Part shown: piece after piece, positions 35,296 to 43,552 of the stretch
How the letters are laid out: each line of letters opens with the position of its first letter
Numbering within the stretch: position 1 is the first letter of the stretch
From: Sphingomonadales bacterium
Lineage (GTDB): Bacteria; Bacteroidota; Bacteroidia; Chitinophagales; Chitinophagaceae
Length of the DNA: 64,000 nt
Assembly: GCA_016872155.1 (NCBI GenBank)
Contig: VHBB01000001.1
Coordinates: 62,001-126,000 of the forward strand
Direction of reading: 5' to 3'
Made by a program: the position numbers and the translations under genes
Notes under the pieces: model-generated
Told to the model about the DNA's origin: nothing
What the model saw: only the letters and a program-made list of their open reading frames with translations
Databases searched by the model: none

Positions 35296-36681
35296 ATGAG
35301 TAAGACTAAGAGCAGTTTTTTTTGCCAGCAATGCGGACACGAGAGTGTCAAATGGATCGGTCAATGCCCCGGTTGCGGTGCCTGGAACAGCTTTGTAGAA
35401 GAGCTGGTTCAAAAGGACAAGTCAAAAGATTTTATTGATTGGAAAGAGTTGGGAGGCGAGAAAAGAGCCGGTCGTACCACTACGCTCGATGCGGTCAAAA
35501 GCAGCGAAGAAAAAAGGATCATCACGCCCGACAGTGAACTCAACCGAGTACTTGGGGGCGGTATCGTGCCCGGCAGTTTGGTGCTGGTAGCCGGCGAACC
35601 CGGTATCGGTAAATCGACCTTATTTCTTCAAAACGGGTTAGGCATTAAAGACGCGATCGTGCTGTACATAAGTGGCGAAGAAAGCGAGCAACAGATCAAG
35701 ATGCGCGCCGATCGCCTGCAGACCAAGAACCCGCAATTCTATTTACTGACCGAGACGAACACACAGATCATCTTTCAGGAAATAAAAAAACTTAAGCCGC
35801 AATTACTGATCGTTGATTCGATCCAGACCCTGCAAACACCGCATATCGATGCCTCTCCCGGATCGATCTCACAAATCAGAGAATGTGCTGCCGAGTTTCA
35901 GCGGTTTGCGAAAGAGACGAACACGCCGGTGTTCCTGATCGGTCATATTACCAAAGAAGGTCAGATCGCAGGGCCCAAGATGCTGGAACATATGGTCGAT
36001 ACTGTATTGCAATTCGAAGGGGATCGCCATTATACGTACCGCATCTTGCGCACGCTTAAGAATCGCTTTGGGAGCACCGCCGAATTAGGAATTTACGAGA
36101 TGAATGATACGGGTATGCGGGCCGTATTGAATCCAAGCGAACTGTTGTTGACCCAAAAAGACGAGCAGCTAAGCGGTATCGCGATCGCGGCCACCATGGA
36201 GGGCATGCGTCCATTGCTAATTGAAGTGCAAGCCCTGGTTACCCCCTCGGTCTATGGCACCCCGCAGCGGACGGTGAGTGGCTTTGATCTGCGCCGACTA
36301 CAATTACTACTAGCCGTGCTAGAAAAAAGAGGCGGGTTTCAGTTCGGCACCAAGGACGTTTTCTTGAATATTGCCGGCGGACTAAAAGTAGAAGACCCTT
36401 CGATCGATCTGGCGGTGCTTTGTGCGCTGCTCTCTTCGTACGAAGATGTGGCACTTTCGCCAAGACTTTGCTTTACGGGCGAAGTGGGATTGAGTGGTGA
36501 GGTTCGGGCGGTAAACCGCATCGACCAGCGAATTGCCGAAGCGGCCAAGTTGGGATTTGAAAAAATTATCGTGTCTCGCTATAATCAAAAAGAGAGTGGT
36601 GCTAAAAAGAATACGAAGGACCGGGGTATCGAAGTGGTGACCATGGCCCGGGTAGAAGACGTTTATCGTTATTTGTTTTAA
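35296..36681 (+). CDS. radA: DNA repair protein RadA (Sms)
   Basis: RecA-like branch-migration ATPase that processes recombination intermediates and, in transformable bacteria, extends the D-loop. Starting at ATG 35296 it has 461 residues; a TTG 15 bases upstream lies in the leader hairpin and was rejected. Features: four-cysteine zinc finger CQQCGHESVKWIGQCPGCG (about residues 10-28), Walker A GEPGIGKST near 100, Walker B LLIVDSIQTL, the RadA-specific LKNRFGST near 255, and a Lon-protease-like C-terminal domain. It begins an operon-like run with comF 20 bp downstream. The leader carries the hairpin and 15-mer described separately. Confidence 0.96.
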   Translation: MSKTKSSFFCQQCGHESVKWIGQCPGCGAWNSFVEELVQKDKSKDFIDWKELGGEKRAGRTTTLDAVKSSEEKRIITPDSELNRVLGGGIVPGSLVLVAGEPGIGKSTLFLQNGLGIKDAIVLYISGEESEQQIKMRADRLQTKNPQFYLLTETNTQIIFQEIKKLKPQLLIVDSIQTLQTPHIDASPGSISQIRECAAEFQRFAKETNTPVFLIGHITKEGQIAGPKMLEHMVDTVLQFEGDRHYTYRILRTLKNRFGSTAELGIYEMNDTGMRAVLNPSELLLTQKDEQLSGIAIAATMEGMRPLLIEVQALVTPSVYGTPQRTVSGFDLRRLQLLLAVLEKRGGFQFGTKDVFLNIAGGLKVEDPSIDLAVLCALLSSYEDVALSPRLCFTGEVGLSGEVRAVNRIDQRIAEAAKLGFEKIIVSRYNQKESGAKKNTKDRGIEVVTMARVEDVYRYLF

Positions 36682-36701
36682 TTTTTTTCATTTACTGTTG
36701 T

Positions 36702-37400
36702 ATGCAAGCGCTCACGACACTCGGTGTGGCGATCGGCCAATTGTTCTATCCGCACGTTTGTGCAGGATGCGGTTCTGACAAGCTGGAGCTAGACAGTTCC
36801 ATTTGTTGGTATTGTCTCGATGAGTTACCCGCTACGGGCTTTGCCGATCAGCACGATAACCCGGCCGAAAAGATCTTGTGGGGCCGTGTTCCTTTCAATG
36901 CCGTACAATCCGGCTTTTATCTGAATCGTGATTCGCTCATGGAGCAGCTTATCTATCAACTCAAATACAAAAACCGTCAAGAGATCGGAATACAACTGGG
37001 CCGGCTATTGGGCGCACAACTGAAAAAGAGTGGCCGCTTCGAAGCAGAGGCACTGGTACCGGTTCCGCTGCATCCAAAAAAACTAAGACAGCGCGGCTTT
37101 AATCAAGCGGCGACTATTGCCGAGGGAATGGCCCAAGAACTGAACCTGCCGGTAACACAGCACGTATTGGTCAGAAAAAATGTTAGCAACAGCCAGACTC
37201 GACTGGGGCGACTGGCCCGCTGGGAGAATAGCTATGCCAACTTCGGTATCGAGCAGGCGCACCGACTTCGCAACAAAAGGGTGCTGTTGGTCGATGATGT
37301 ACTAACCACGGGAGCCACGCTGGAATCGTGCGGACAGTTACTGGCCGGTATTTCGGGGGTTACGGTTAGCATGGCAACGGTCTGTATCTCTTCGGTGTAA
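36702..37400 (+). CDS. ComF family phosphoribosyltransferase-like protein
   Basis: Protein of 232 residues with an N-terminal zinc-type cysteine pattern (CAGCGSDKLELDSSICWYC, about 18-38) and a C-terminal PRTase domain with RGFNQAATIAEGMAQEL and the PRPP loop VLLVDDVLTTGATL near 200-213. ComF proteins are associated with natural transformation, where one role is linking with single-stranded-DNA helicases, but the biochemical activity is unproven. It lies between radA and gpx, 20 bp after radA. With radA and comEC in the window it hints that the ancestor was competent. Confidence 0.9.
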   Translation: MQALTTLGVAIGQLFYPHVCAGCGSDKLELDSSICWYCLDELPATGFADQHDNPAEKILWGRVPFNAVQSGFYLNRDSLMEQLIYQLKYKNRQEIGIQLGRLLGAQLKKSGRFEAEALVPVPLHPKKLRQRGFNQAATIAEGMAQELNLPVTQHVLVRKNVSNSQTRLGRLARWENSYANFGIEQAHRLRNKRVLLVDDVLTTGATLESCGQLLAGISGVTVSMATVCISSV

Positions 37401-37466
37401 GGATTATTCAAGGAAATGGCTAACCTTTTTTAGCTTGCCTTGTTATAGAATTTGAAATCCACTAGT

Positions 37467-37985
37467 ATGAAACTTATTATCACCTTTTTTATGAGTCTGT
37501 TAGCCCTCTCTGCCGGTTCGATCTACGATTTTAATGTGCCCGGTCTAGAAGGAAAAGAAATTAATTTCGCCGATTTTAAAGGCAAAAAGATATTGATCGT
37601 CAACACGGCCTCTCGCTGTGGCCTTACCCCGCAATACGAAGGGTTGGAACAACTCTATAAAACCTATGGCAAAAAGCTGGTGATCGTGGGCTTTCCGGCC
37701 AACAACTTTATGGGGCAAGAGCCCGGCTCGAACGAAGAGATCAGCGCTTTTTGTAAACGCAACTACGGCGTAAGTTTTCCGATGGCCGAAAAGATCTCTG
37801 TAAAAGGAAACGACACACATCCTCTTTATAAATACCTTAAAGAGCAAGCCAAGGCCAAGGATTTCAACGATCCGGTAAGCTGGAATTTTGGCAAATTTTT
37901 GCTCGACGAAAAAGGCGAGTTGATCGCTACCTTTTCGCCTCGTACCGAACCGATGAGCAAGGAGATCACTAAGTGGCTCGACTAA
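37467..37985 (+). CDS. glutathione peroxidase-family protein, exported
   Basis: Thiol peroxidase of the GPx family, 172 residues, Cys form (no selenocysteine). A hydrophobic signal peptide (about 1-17) precedes the domain, so it probably acts in the periplasm. The catalytic site is NTASRCGLTPQY with Cys51, followed by VGFPANNFMGQEPGSNEEI, which contributes the conserved Asn/Gln residues, and WNFGKFLLDEKG with the Trp of the tetrad. The start ATG 37467 was preferred over a TTG 15 bases earlier. A second GPx is encoded at 60170-60850. Confidence 0.93.
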   Translation: MKLIITFFMSLLALSAGSIYDFNVPGLEGKEINFADFKGKKILIVNTASRCGLTPQYEGLEQLYKTYGKKLVIVGFPANNFMGQEPGSNEEISAFCKRNYGVSFPMAEKISVKGNDTHPLYKYLKEQAKAKDFNDPVSWNFGKFLLDEKGELIATFSPRTEPMSKEITKWLD

Positions 37986-38037
37986 TAGCGAAGGTCTTCG
38001 CTGTGTTTTCTCTGGCATATGAAGTACATTCGCCTTA

Positions 38038-39183
38038 ATGCGATACGATCAGGTAATAGGGCAAGCCCCGTTGCAACGACAATTGACCGAGTTGGCTCAG
38101 CAAAACAGATTGAGTCATGCGTTGCTGTTGCTTTCGAAAGAAGGAAGTGGTGCCCTGCCGCTGGCGATCGCCTTTGCACAATACCTGGTTTGTGAAACGG
38201 CGGCTGGAACGAACGCCGATGCCCCTTGCGGCAATTGCCCGGCTTGCACGAAAGCCACAAAACTGATTCATCCCGATATTCATTTTTCGTATCCTACGGT
38301 TACCAAAAAACCGGGAGAGAAACCCATTGCCACCGACTTTATCAACGAATGGCGCTCGTTCGTGCAGTTGCATCCCTATGGCAATCTGTTTGACTGGATC
38401 GAAATGATCAAGACCAAAGAAAACAGCCAGGGTAAGATTACCGCCGAAGAATGCAATGATATTATTAGAAAACTAAGTCTGAAAAGTTTTGAGAGCCCTT
38501 GGAAAATTCTCATCATCTGGATGCCGGAGCTACTGGGTAACGAAGGCAACAAACTCCTAAAACTTATCGAGGAGCCGCCGGCCGATACCTTATTGATACT
38601 GGTCAGCGAGAGTGAAGCACAACTGCTTTCGACGATCGTAAGCCGTTGTCAATTGATTAAAGTACCCTCACTCGAGACCGCAGTGATCGAGAAGGCATTG
38701 ACAGAAAGAAATAATACGCCACCTGCCCTGGCCGCCCAAGTGGCCCCGCTCTGTGAGGGCAATTACCGAGAGGCCCTGCAACTGGTTCAGCATGCAGAAG
38801 AGGATTGGCAAGTATTGGTTCGCGATTGGCTCAATGCAATGCTAAAGACCGGACCGGTAGCACAGACCAAATGGGTCGAAGAGATCAGCCGCCTGGGGAG
38901 AGAAAAACAAAAACAATTCTTGCGCTATTTTATTCATTTGCTCGAACAGGCCCTACACTTGCGTATTCGCGGAAACGAGTATCTGATTAGCGAAAAAGAA
39001 AGGGACTTTGCCGAGCGACTCAACAAGATCGCCGGTATTGAGCAGCAAGAAGCCATGGTCAACGAACTAAACCAGGCCCATTACCAGGTAGAACGCAATG
39101 CCAATGCCAAGATCTTGTTTCATGCCCTCACGATTAGACTTTACCACATCATTCAAGACAAATACGTATTTTCGCTATCATGA
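38038..39183 (+). CDS. holB: DNA polymerase III delta' subunit
   Basis: Clamp-loader subunit of 381 residues. It starts with YDQVIGQAPLQRQLTELAQQNRLSHALLL, where the usual Walker A lysine loop is replaced (SKEGSGALPLA), as in delta' proteins that do not hydrolyse ATP. A DnaX-like zinc motif CGNCPACTKATKLIHPDIHF is present near 61-80, and the sensor region LLILVSESEAQLLSTIVSRCQLIKVP near 185-210. Its stop overlaps the ricT start (ATGA). Assignment as delta' rather than DnaX rests on length and the degenerate ATP loop. Confidence 0.92.
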   Translation: MRYDQVIGQAPLQRQLTELAQQNRLSHALLLLSKEGSGALPLAIAFAQYLVCETAAGTNADAPCGNCPACTKATKLIHPDIHFSYPTVTKKPGEKPIATDFINEWRSFVQLHPYGNLFDWIEMIKTKENSQGKITAEECNDIIRKLSLKSFESPWKILIIWMPELLGNEGNKLLKLIEEPPADTLLILVSESEAQLLSTIVSRCQLIKVPSLETAVIEKALTERNNTPPALAAQVAPLCEGNYREALQLVQHAEEDWQVLVRDWLNAMLKTGPVAQTKWVEEISRLGREKQKQFLRYFIHLLEQALHLRIRGNEYLISEKERDFAERLNKIAGIEQQEAMVNELNQAHYQVERNANAKILFHALTIRLYHIIQDKYVFSLS

Positions 39184-40478
39184 GTTGTTCGGGATGTGGC
39201 ACTGCAACTGGCGGTAAACCAAACGGATGTAAAAGTAACGGAGGATGTAGTTCCGGCGGTTGCAACCGTATGAATGCCCACGACTGGCTCAAGAACCTTC
39301 CCCTGGCCGACACCGATACCCAATGCCGTGTTATTGAAGTAAGCTTTAGCCAGGGCACCCGAAAAGATTTTTTTACCAACCCCACCTTACAACCCTTAGA
39401 AAAAGGTGATCTGATTGCCGTAGAAGGGGTCAGCGGGTTTGATGTAGGCGAGGTTTCGCTGACCGGAGAGATCGTGCGACTTCAGCTAAAGAAAAGAGGT
39501 GTCAAAGAAGATCACCCCGAGATGAAAAAAGTATTGCGACTGGCTACCGATCGCGATATTGAACAATGGAAACAAAATAAAAGGCGCGAGCCCGAGGCAG
39601 TTATTCGCAGCCGGGCCATTGCCAAACAATTACGACTCGACATGAAGATCAGCCAGGTCGAGATGCAAGCCGATGGCAGAAAGGCCACCTTCTTTTACAT
39701 TGCGGATGGCCGAGTCGACTTTAGGGAGTTGATCAAGATCTACGCTACCGAATTTAAAGTAAAGGTAGAAATGCGTCAGATCGGGGCCAGACAAGAAGCC
39801 GGAAAAGTGGGTGGCATCGGCAGTTGTGGACGAGAACTTTGCTGCAGCACCTGGCTTACCGATTTCAAGTCGGTCAATACAGCGGCCGCCCGTTATCAGA
39901 ATTTGTCGATTAACCAGACCAAACTGAGCGGTCAATGCGGACGACTTAAATGTTGTTTGAATTACGAACTGGATACCTACCTGGACGCCTTGCAGCATTT
40001 TCCTGATAACTGTGATGTCTTGCAAGTGGCCAAGGGAAATGCCTTTTTGATCAAAAAGGATATTTTTAAAAATCTCATGTGGTACACTTTGCCCGATAGC
40101 AACAAGCAATATCCTTTATCGATCGATCGGGTCAAGAAGATCAAAGAACTCAATCGGCAAGGTGTTCGCCCCGAAGATCTCGAACCCGTCGAAGTCGTAT
40201 CATCCAAACCTAAAGAAGAAGAACCTGAGTTTGTAGAACTGGTCGGGCAGATCAGTCTTAAATCGCTCGATAGGGCTGCACAGAAAAAAAGAAGACAGCA
40301 ACAAGGGCCTCGTTCTGATCAGCCTCGTCGCGATGGCGGGCCACAGCAACAACGCCCGCAACAGCGAGGCCCACAACGGGGTAATGCCCCCAGAGGTGCA
40401 GGGCCCTCTCGCCCGCAGTCACGCGGACCACGTCCCTCTCGTGGACCCAGACCCCCTGAGCAAGGATCAGGAAACTAA
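39180..40478 (+). CDS. RicT/PSP1-domain protein with Cys-rich start and Pro/Gln/Arg-rich tail
   Basis: PSP1 C-terminal-domain protein (YaaT/RicT family) of 432 residues. In Bacillus RicT is part of an Fe-S protein complex that stimulates RNase Y. The N-terminus is unusually Cys/Gly-rich (CSGCGTATGG, CKSNGGCSSGGC). The core has GGIGSCGRELCCSTWLTDF and LSGQCGRLKCCLNYE (about 215-265), conserved cysteines likely to bind Fe-S. The last 60 residues are Arg/Gln/Pro/Gly-rich and resemble an RNA-binding disordered tail. It overlaps holB by 4 bp, so it is translationally coupled. It converges with the GH3 gene, 6 bp apart. Confidence 0.9.
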   Translation: MSCSGCGTATGGKPNGCKSNGGCSSGGCNRMNAHDWLKNLPLADTDTQCRVIEVSFSQGTRKDFFTNPTLQPLEKGDLIAVEGVSGFDVGEVSLTGEIVRLQLKKRGVKEDHPEMKKVLRLATDRDIEQWKQNKRREPEAVIRSRAIAKQLRLDMKISQVEMQADGRKATFFYIADGRVDFRELIKIYATEFKVKVEMRQIGARQEAGKVGGIGSCGRELCCSTWLTDFKSVNTAAARYQNLSINQTKLSGQCGRLKCCLNYELDTYLDALQHFPDNCDVLQVAKGNAFLIKKDIFKNLMWYTLPDSNKQYPLSIDRVKKIKELNRQGVRPEDLEPVEVVSSKPKEEEPEFVELVGQISLKSLDRAAQKKRRQQQGPRSDQPRRDGGPQQQRPQQRGPQRGNAPRGAGPSRPQSRGPRPSRGPRPPEQGSGN

Positions 40479-40484
40479 GATCCG

Positions 40485-43385
40485 TTATTCATCGGCCCCA
40501 ATGGCGCAATACAGCGCATCTTGAATTTTTCCGCGTACCCCTAATTGCGCTAGTTTATTATTATCTCGTGTCGGATTGACCCGGTTCGATAAAAATACAT
40601 AGACCAGCTCTTGTTGAGGATCGGCCCATACACAGGTACCCGTAAATCCGGTATGACCAAAGGTGGCGGCAGAGGCCCATAAAGAAGGATAAGGATCTTT
40701 ACGCGATCGGTTATCTACTTCTGGCTTATCAAAACCCAGTCCGCGGCGACTACCCATGCGCTGGTAATAGGTAAATAAGCGAATGGTCTCGGGTTGTAAA
40801 TAACGTCTCCCTTGATAAACTCCTTTGTTCAATAATAGTTGGTACAAGATGGCCAGATCGTAGGCATTCGAAAATAATCCGGCATGACCAGCTACACCGC
40901 CCATTAGTGCAGCGCCCTCGTCGTGTACATCGCCGCGGGTGGTTTGGCGGCGAAAATTTTTTTCGGTCTCGGTAGGCACCAATCGGTCTACGGCAAAACG
41001 ATTGCGCGGTGTAAAGCCGGTGGCATACATTCCCATGGGTCTATAAAAATTCTCTTGACAAAAGGCTTCGAGCGATTTGCCCGATAGCTGCTCGACAATA
41101 TGGCCTAAAAAAATAAAATCATTGTCACTATATACATAATTGCCGGCTACCCCGAGCGGACTTTGCAAGATGCGCAAACGAACGCTGTCTTGCCAATCGT
41201 TTCTTACAAATAGTTTTTCGGCCACTCGCCGGGTAAAGCCGGGTTTGGATACCGGAGAGAAAATACTCGTATCGGGCACACCGTTTGCCTGAAGGGTCTC
41301 TTTATAAAATGGAATAAACGGAACCAGCCCCGCTTGATGCAATAATATATCGCGAATCAGCAGGTCTTGTTTGTTTGAACCACGTACCCACGGAAGATAC
41401 TCTCCCAAGCGACCCTGTAAGCGAAGCTTACCTTGCTCGTAGAGCTTCATTACCGCTACCGTAGTGGCCGATACCTTGGTTACCGAAGCCAGATCGAAAA
41501 TGCTTTCGGGTGTCAGGGGTTGGGTTTGTTCATAATCATAGTAGCCATAAGCCTTATGAAAAAGGATCTCTCCTTTATGCACAGCCAATACCACACAACC
41601 CGGAAAGGCCCTTTGTGCCATCGCACTATTTACTACTGCATCTACCCGTCGAAAAGCCGCATTCTTTCTATTGGCAGAGATGGGGAGTGGCTTCTCTTGT
41701 AGGCCGGACCCAAAGGGAAAGTTGCAAACAGAAACGGGCAATACGCCCCGAGCAGCAAACTCTCCCAGTAACCACTGCGAAGCTACGGTCTGCGTTATAT
41801 CATCATCTTGATAAGCGGCTACCAAAAAGCGAGCATCACATACCTGCTTTAGCGCTTGTACATTTCCAAATACAATGCTGATGGTGGAGTCGCTCTGCAA
41901 GGCCTGGTGCAACTGTAAAGCCTTTGTACCAATACCGAAATTATTCATGGGCTTATTAGCAAACCCTTGTAGTCCGATCAATAAAAGATCGTAGCGCCCC
42001 GATGTTTTAAGGGCCGCCACCACACTATCGACATTGAGAGTGCTGTCTTGCAATGAGAAGGAATAGAGATCGGCCCCTATTTGTGTTTGAAGTTGCTTGC
42101 CAAAGACACTCGTGGTCGATCCGCCCAATTGAATATACGCTAGCCGGCGATCTCCTTTTTGTAGGGGCAATTTTAGCGAGGCAGGAGCTTTACTAAGAAC
42201 GGTGAGTCCCTTTCGGGCTACCTCTTCTCGAATGGCATCGGTTGCGGCATTGAGATCGGCCACTAGCTGCGCGGTATCGACAAACTGCGGGCGATAAAGT
42301 CCAAGATTATATTTTTCTTGCAATACTTTTTTGACCTTACTATCGACATCGGTTTGTTGCAGACGACCCTCTTGTATGGCCGCTTTGATCGCCGCGATCG
42401 ATTCGGGTACACTGGCCGGTAAGCAAAGCATATCGTTGCCGGCTATGATCGCCTCTACCGAAATGGTGCCACCGGGAAAATAACTGGCGACTCCCTTCAT
42501 CTCGAGGGCATCGGTAAACGTGAGACCCTTGTACTGAAGTTTATTGCGCAGTAGCTCGGTTACATTATTGCGCGAAATAGAAGTAGCACGGTGGGCTGCT
42601 GTATCGATGGCCGGAATGGCCAAGTGGGCAACCATTACACTACCTACGCCGGCAGCAAAGAGGGCCCGGAACGGAACCAGTTCCATCGAATCGAGTTGGC
42701 TCATCGACTTATTGATGACCGGCAGGTCGTAATGAGAATCGACCGCCACATCTCCATGGCCCGGAAAATGTTTGGCACAGGCCATAATGCCCGCATCTTG
42801 CATCCCTTTCATATACGCCACGCCCATGCGACTTACTTTGTCGCGGTCTTCTCCGAACGAACGAAACCCGATGACCGGATTATCAGGATTATTATTGACA
42901 TCGACCACGGGTGCGTAATTGACATGCACACCGATTCGTTTGCATTGTTCTCCGACGGCTACGCCCATGCGATAAACAAGATTTTCATCTTGCAAAGCAC
43001 CCAAGGTTAATTGGTAAGGAAACCGGGTTACGCTGTCGAGTCGCATTCCTAATCCCCATTCACCATCGATGGTAACCAGCAGGGGCGTACGAGCCACTTG
43101 CTGATAACGGTTGGTAAGGATCGCTTGTCGAAGGGGCCCTCCCTGAAAAAAACATAGGGCTCCTACATTGTAATCTATAATATCGCGCTCCACCTTGGCA
43201 ATATGCTCAGGCCCCAGATTAGAGTGAGCCCGCACGACCATTAACTGTGCAATACGTTGATCTTCGGTAAGGCTGGCAAATACGCTATCGACCCAACGTT
43301 GCCGGGCCTTGCCGGCAGGAGATTGGGCCTGGATCGAATAAAAAGAAGAGAAGCCCAGCAAAACAATTGTCAGAAAAACTCGCAT
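40485..43385 (-). CDS. GH3 beta-N-acetylhexosaminidase fused to a serine beta-lactamase-family domain
   Basis: Secreted two-domain protein of 966 residues with a signal peptide (1-20, SIQAQ). The N-terminal half (about 25-560) is a GH3 domain of NagZ type with KHFPGHGDVAVDSH and the nucleophile region FTDALEM. It should cleave N-acetylglucosamine from muropeptides or glycans. The C-terminal half (about 600-960) is a class C beta-lactamase/esterase-like domain with SxxK in LASVTKVSAT and a YSDN motif. Such fusions occur in Bacteroidota; the second domain may act as a peptidase or esterase on the peptide or on ester groups rather than on antibiotics. It is divergent from mutL. Confidence 0.9.
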   Translation of the reverse strand: MRVFLTIVLLGFSSFYSIQAQSPAGKARQRWVDSVFASLTEDQRIAQLMVVRAHSNLGPEHIAKVERDIIDYNVGALCFFQGGPLRQAILTNRYQQVARTPLLVTIDGEWGLGMRLDSVTRFPYQLTLGALQDENLVYRMGVAVGEQCKRIGVHVNYAPVVDVNNNPDNPVIGFRSFGEDRDKVSRMGVAYMKGMQDAGIMACAKHFPGHGDVAVDSHYDLPVINKSMSQLDSMELVPFRALFAAGVGSVMVAHLAIPAIDTAAHRATSISRNNVTELLRNKLQYKGLTFTDALEMKGVASYFPGGTISVEAIIAGNDMLCLPASVPESIAAIKAAIQEGRLQQTDVDSKVKKVLQEKYNLGLYRPQFVDTAQLVADLNAATDAIREEVARKGLTVLSKAPASLKLPLQKGDRRLAYIQLGGSTTSVFGKQLQTQIGADLYSFSLQDSTLNVDSVVAALKTSGRYDLLLIGLQGFANKPMNNFGIGTKALQLHQALQSDSTISIVFGNVQALKQVCDARFLVAAYQDDDITQTVASQWLLGEFAARGVLPVSVCNFPFGSGLQEKPLPISANRKNAAFRRVDAVVNSAMAQRAFPGCVVLAVHKGEILFHKAYGYYDYEQTQPLTPESIFDLASVTKVSATTVAVMKLYEQGKLRLQGRLGEYLPWVRGSNKQDLLIRDILLHQAGLVPFIPFYKETLQANGVPDTSIFSPVSKPGFTRRVAEKLFVRNDWQDSVRLRILQSPLGVAGNYVYSDNDFIFLGHIVEQLSGKSLEAFCQENFYRPMGMYATGFTPRNRFAVDRLVPTETEKNFRRQTTRGDVHDEGAALMGGVAGHAGLFSNAYDLAILYQLLLNKGVYQGRRYLQPETIRLFTYYQRMGSRRGLGFDKPEVDNRSRKDPYPSLWASAATFGHTGFTGTCVWADPQQELVYVFLSNRVNPTRDNNKLAQLGVRGKIQDALYCAIGADE

Positions 43386-43552
43386 TAAAAATTATTTGGT
43401 GGCAGAAGAAATAAAAATACTCTTTTTACTTTAATCGGACAGCGTAGTCCGTTGGCTTAGCCACTCCCTGAATGCGTGTAAAAAAGCGATCGGGCTTAGC
43501 CCTCATATCTAGGGCAAAATCGTATTTTTGAAGGCTTAACCCGGGCAAACCC

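Noticed and set aside
40300-40478. GC-rich repeats at the 3' end of the RicT-like gene as a DNA repeat element
   Set aside because: They encode the Arg/Gln/Pro/Gly protein tail in frame; the repetition is explained by amino-acid bias.
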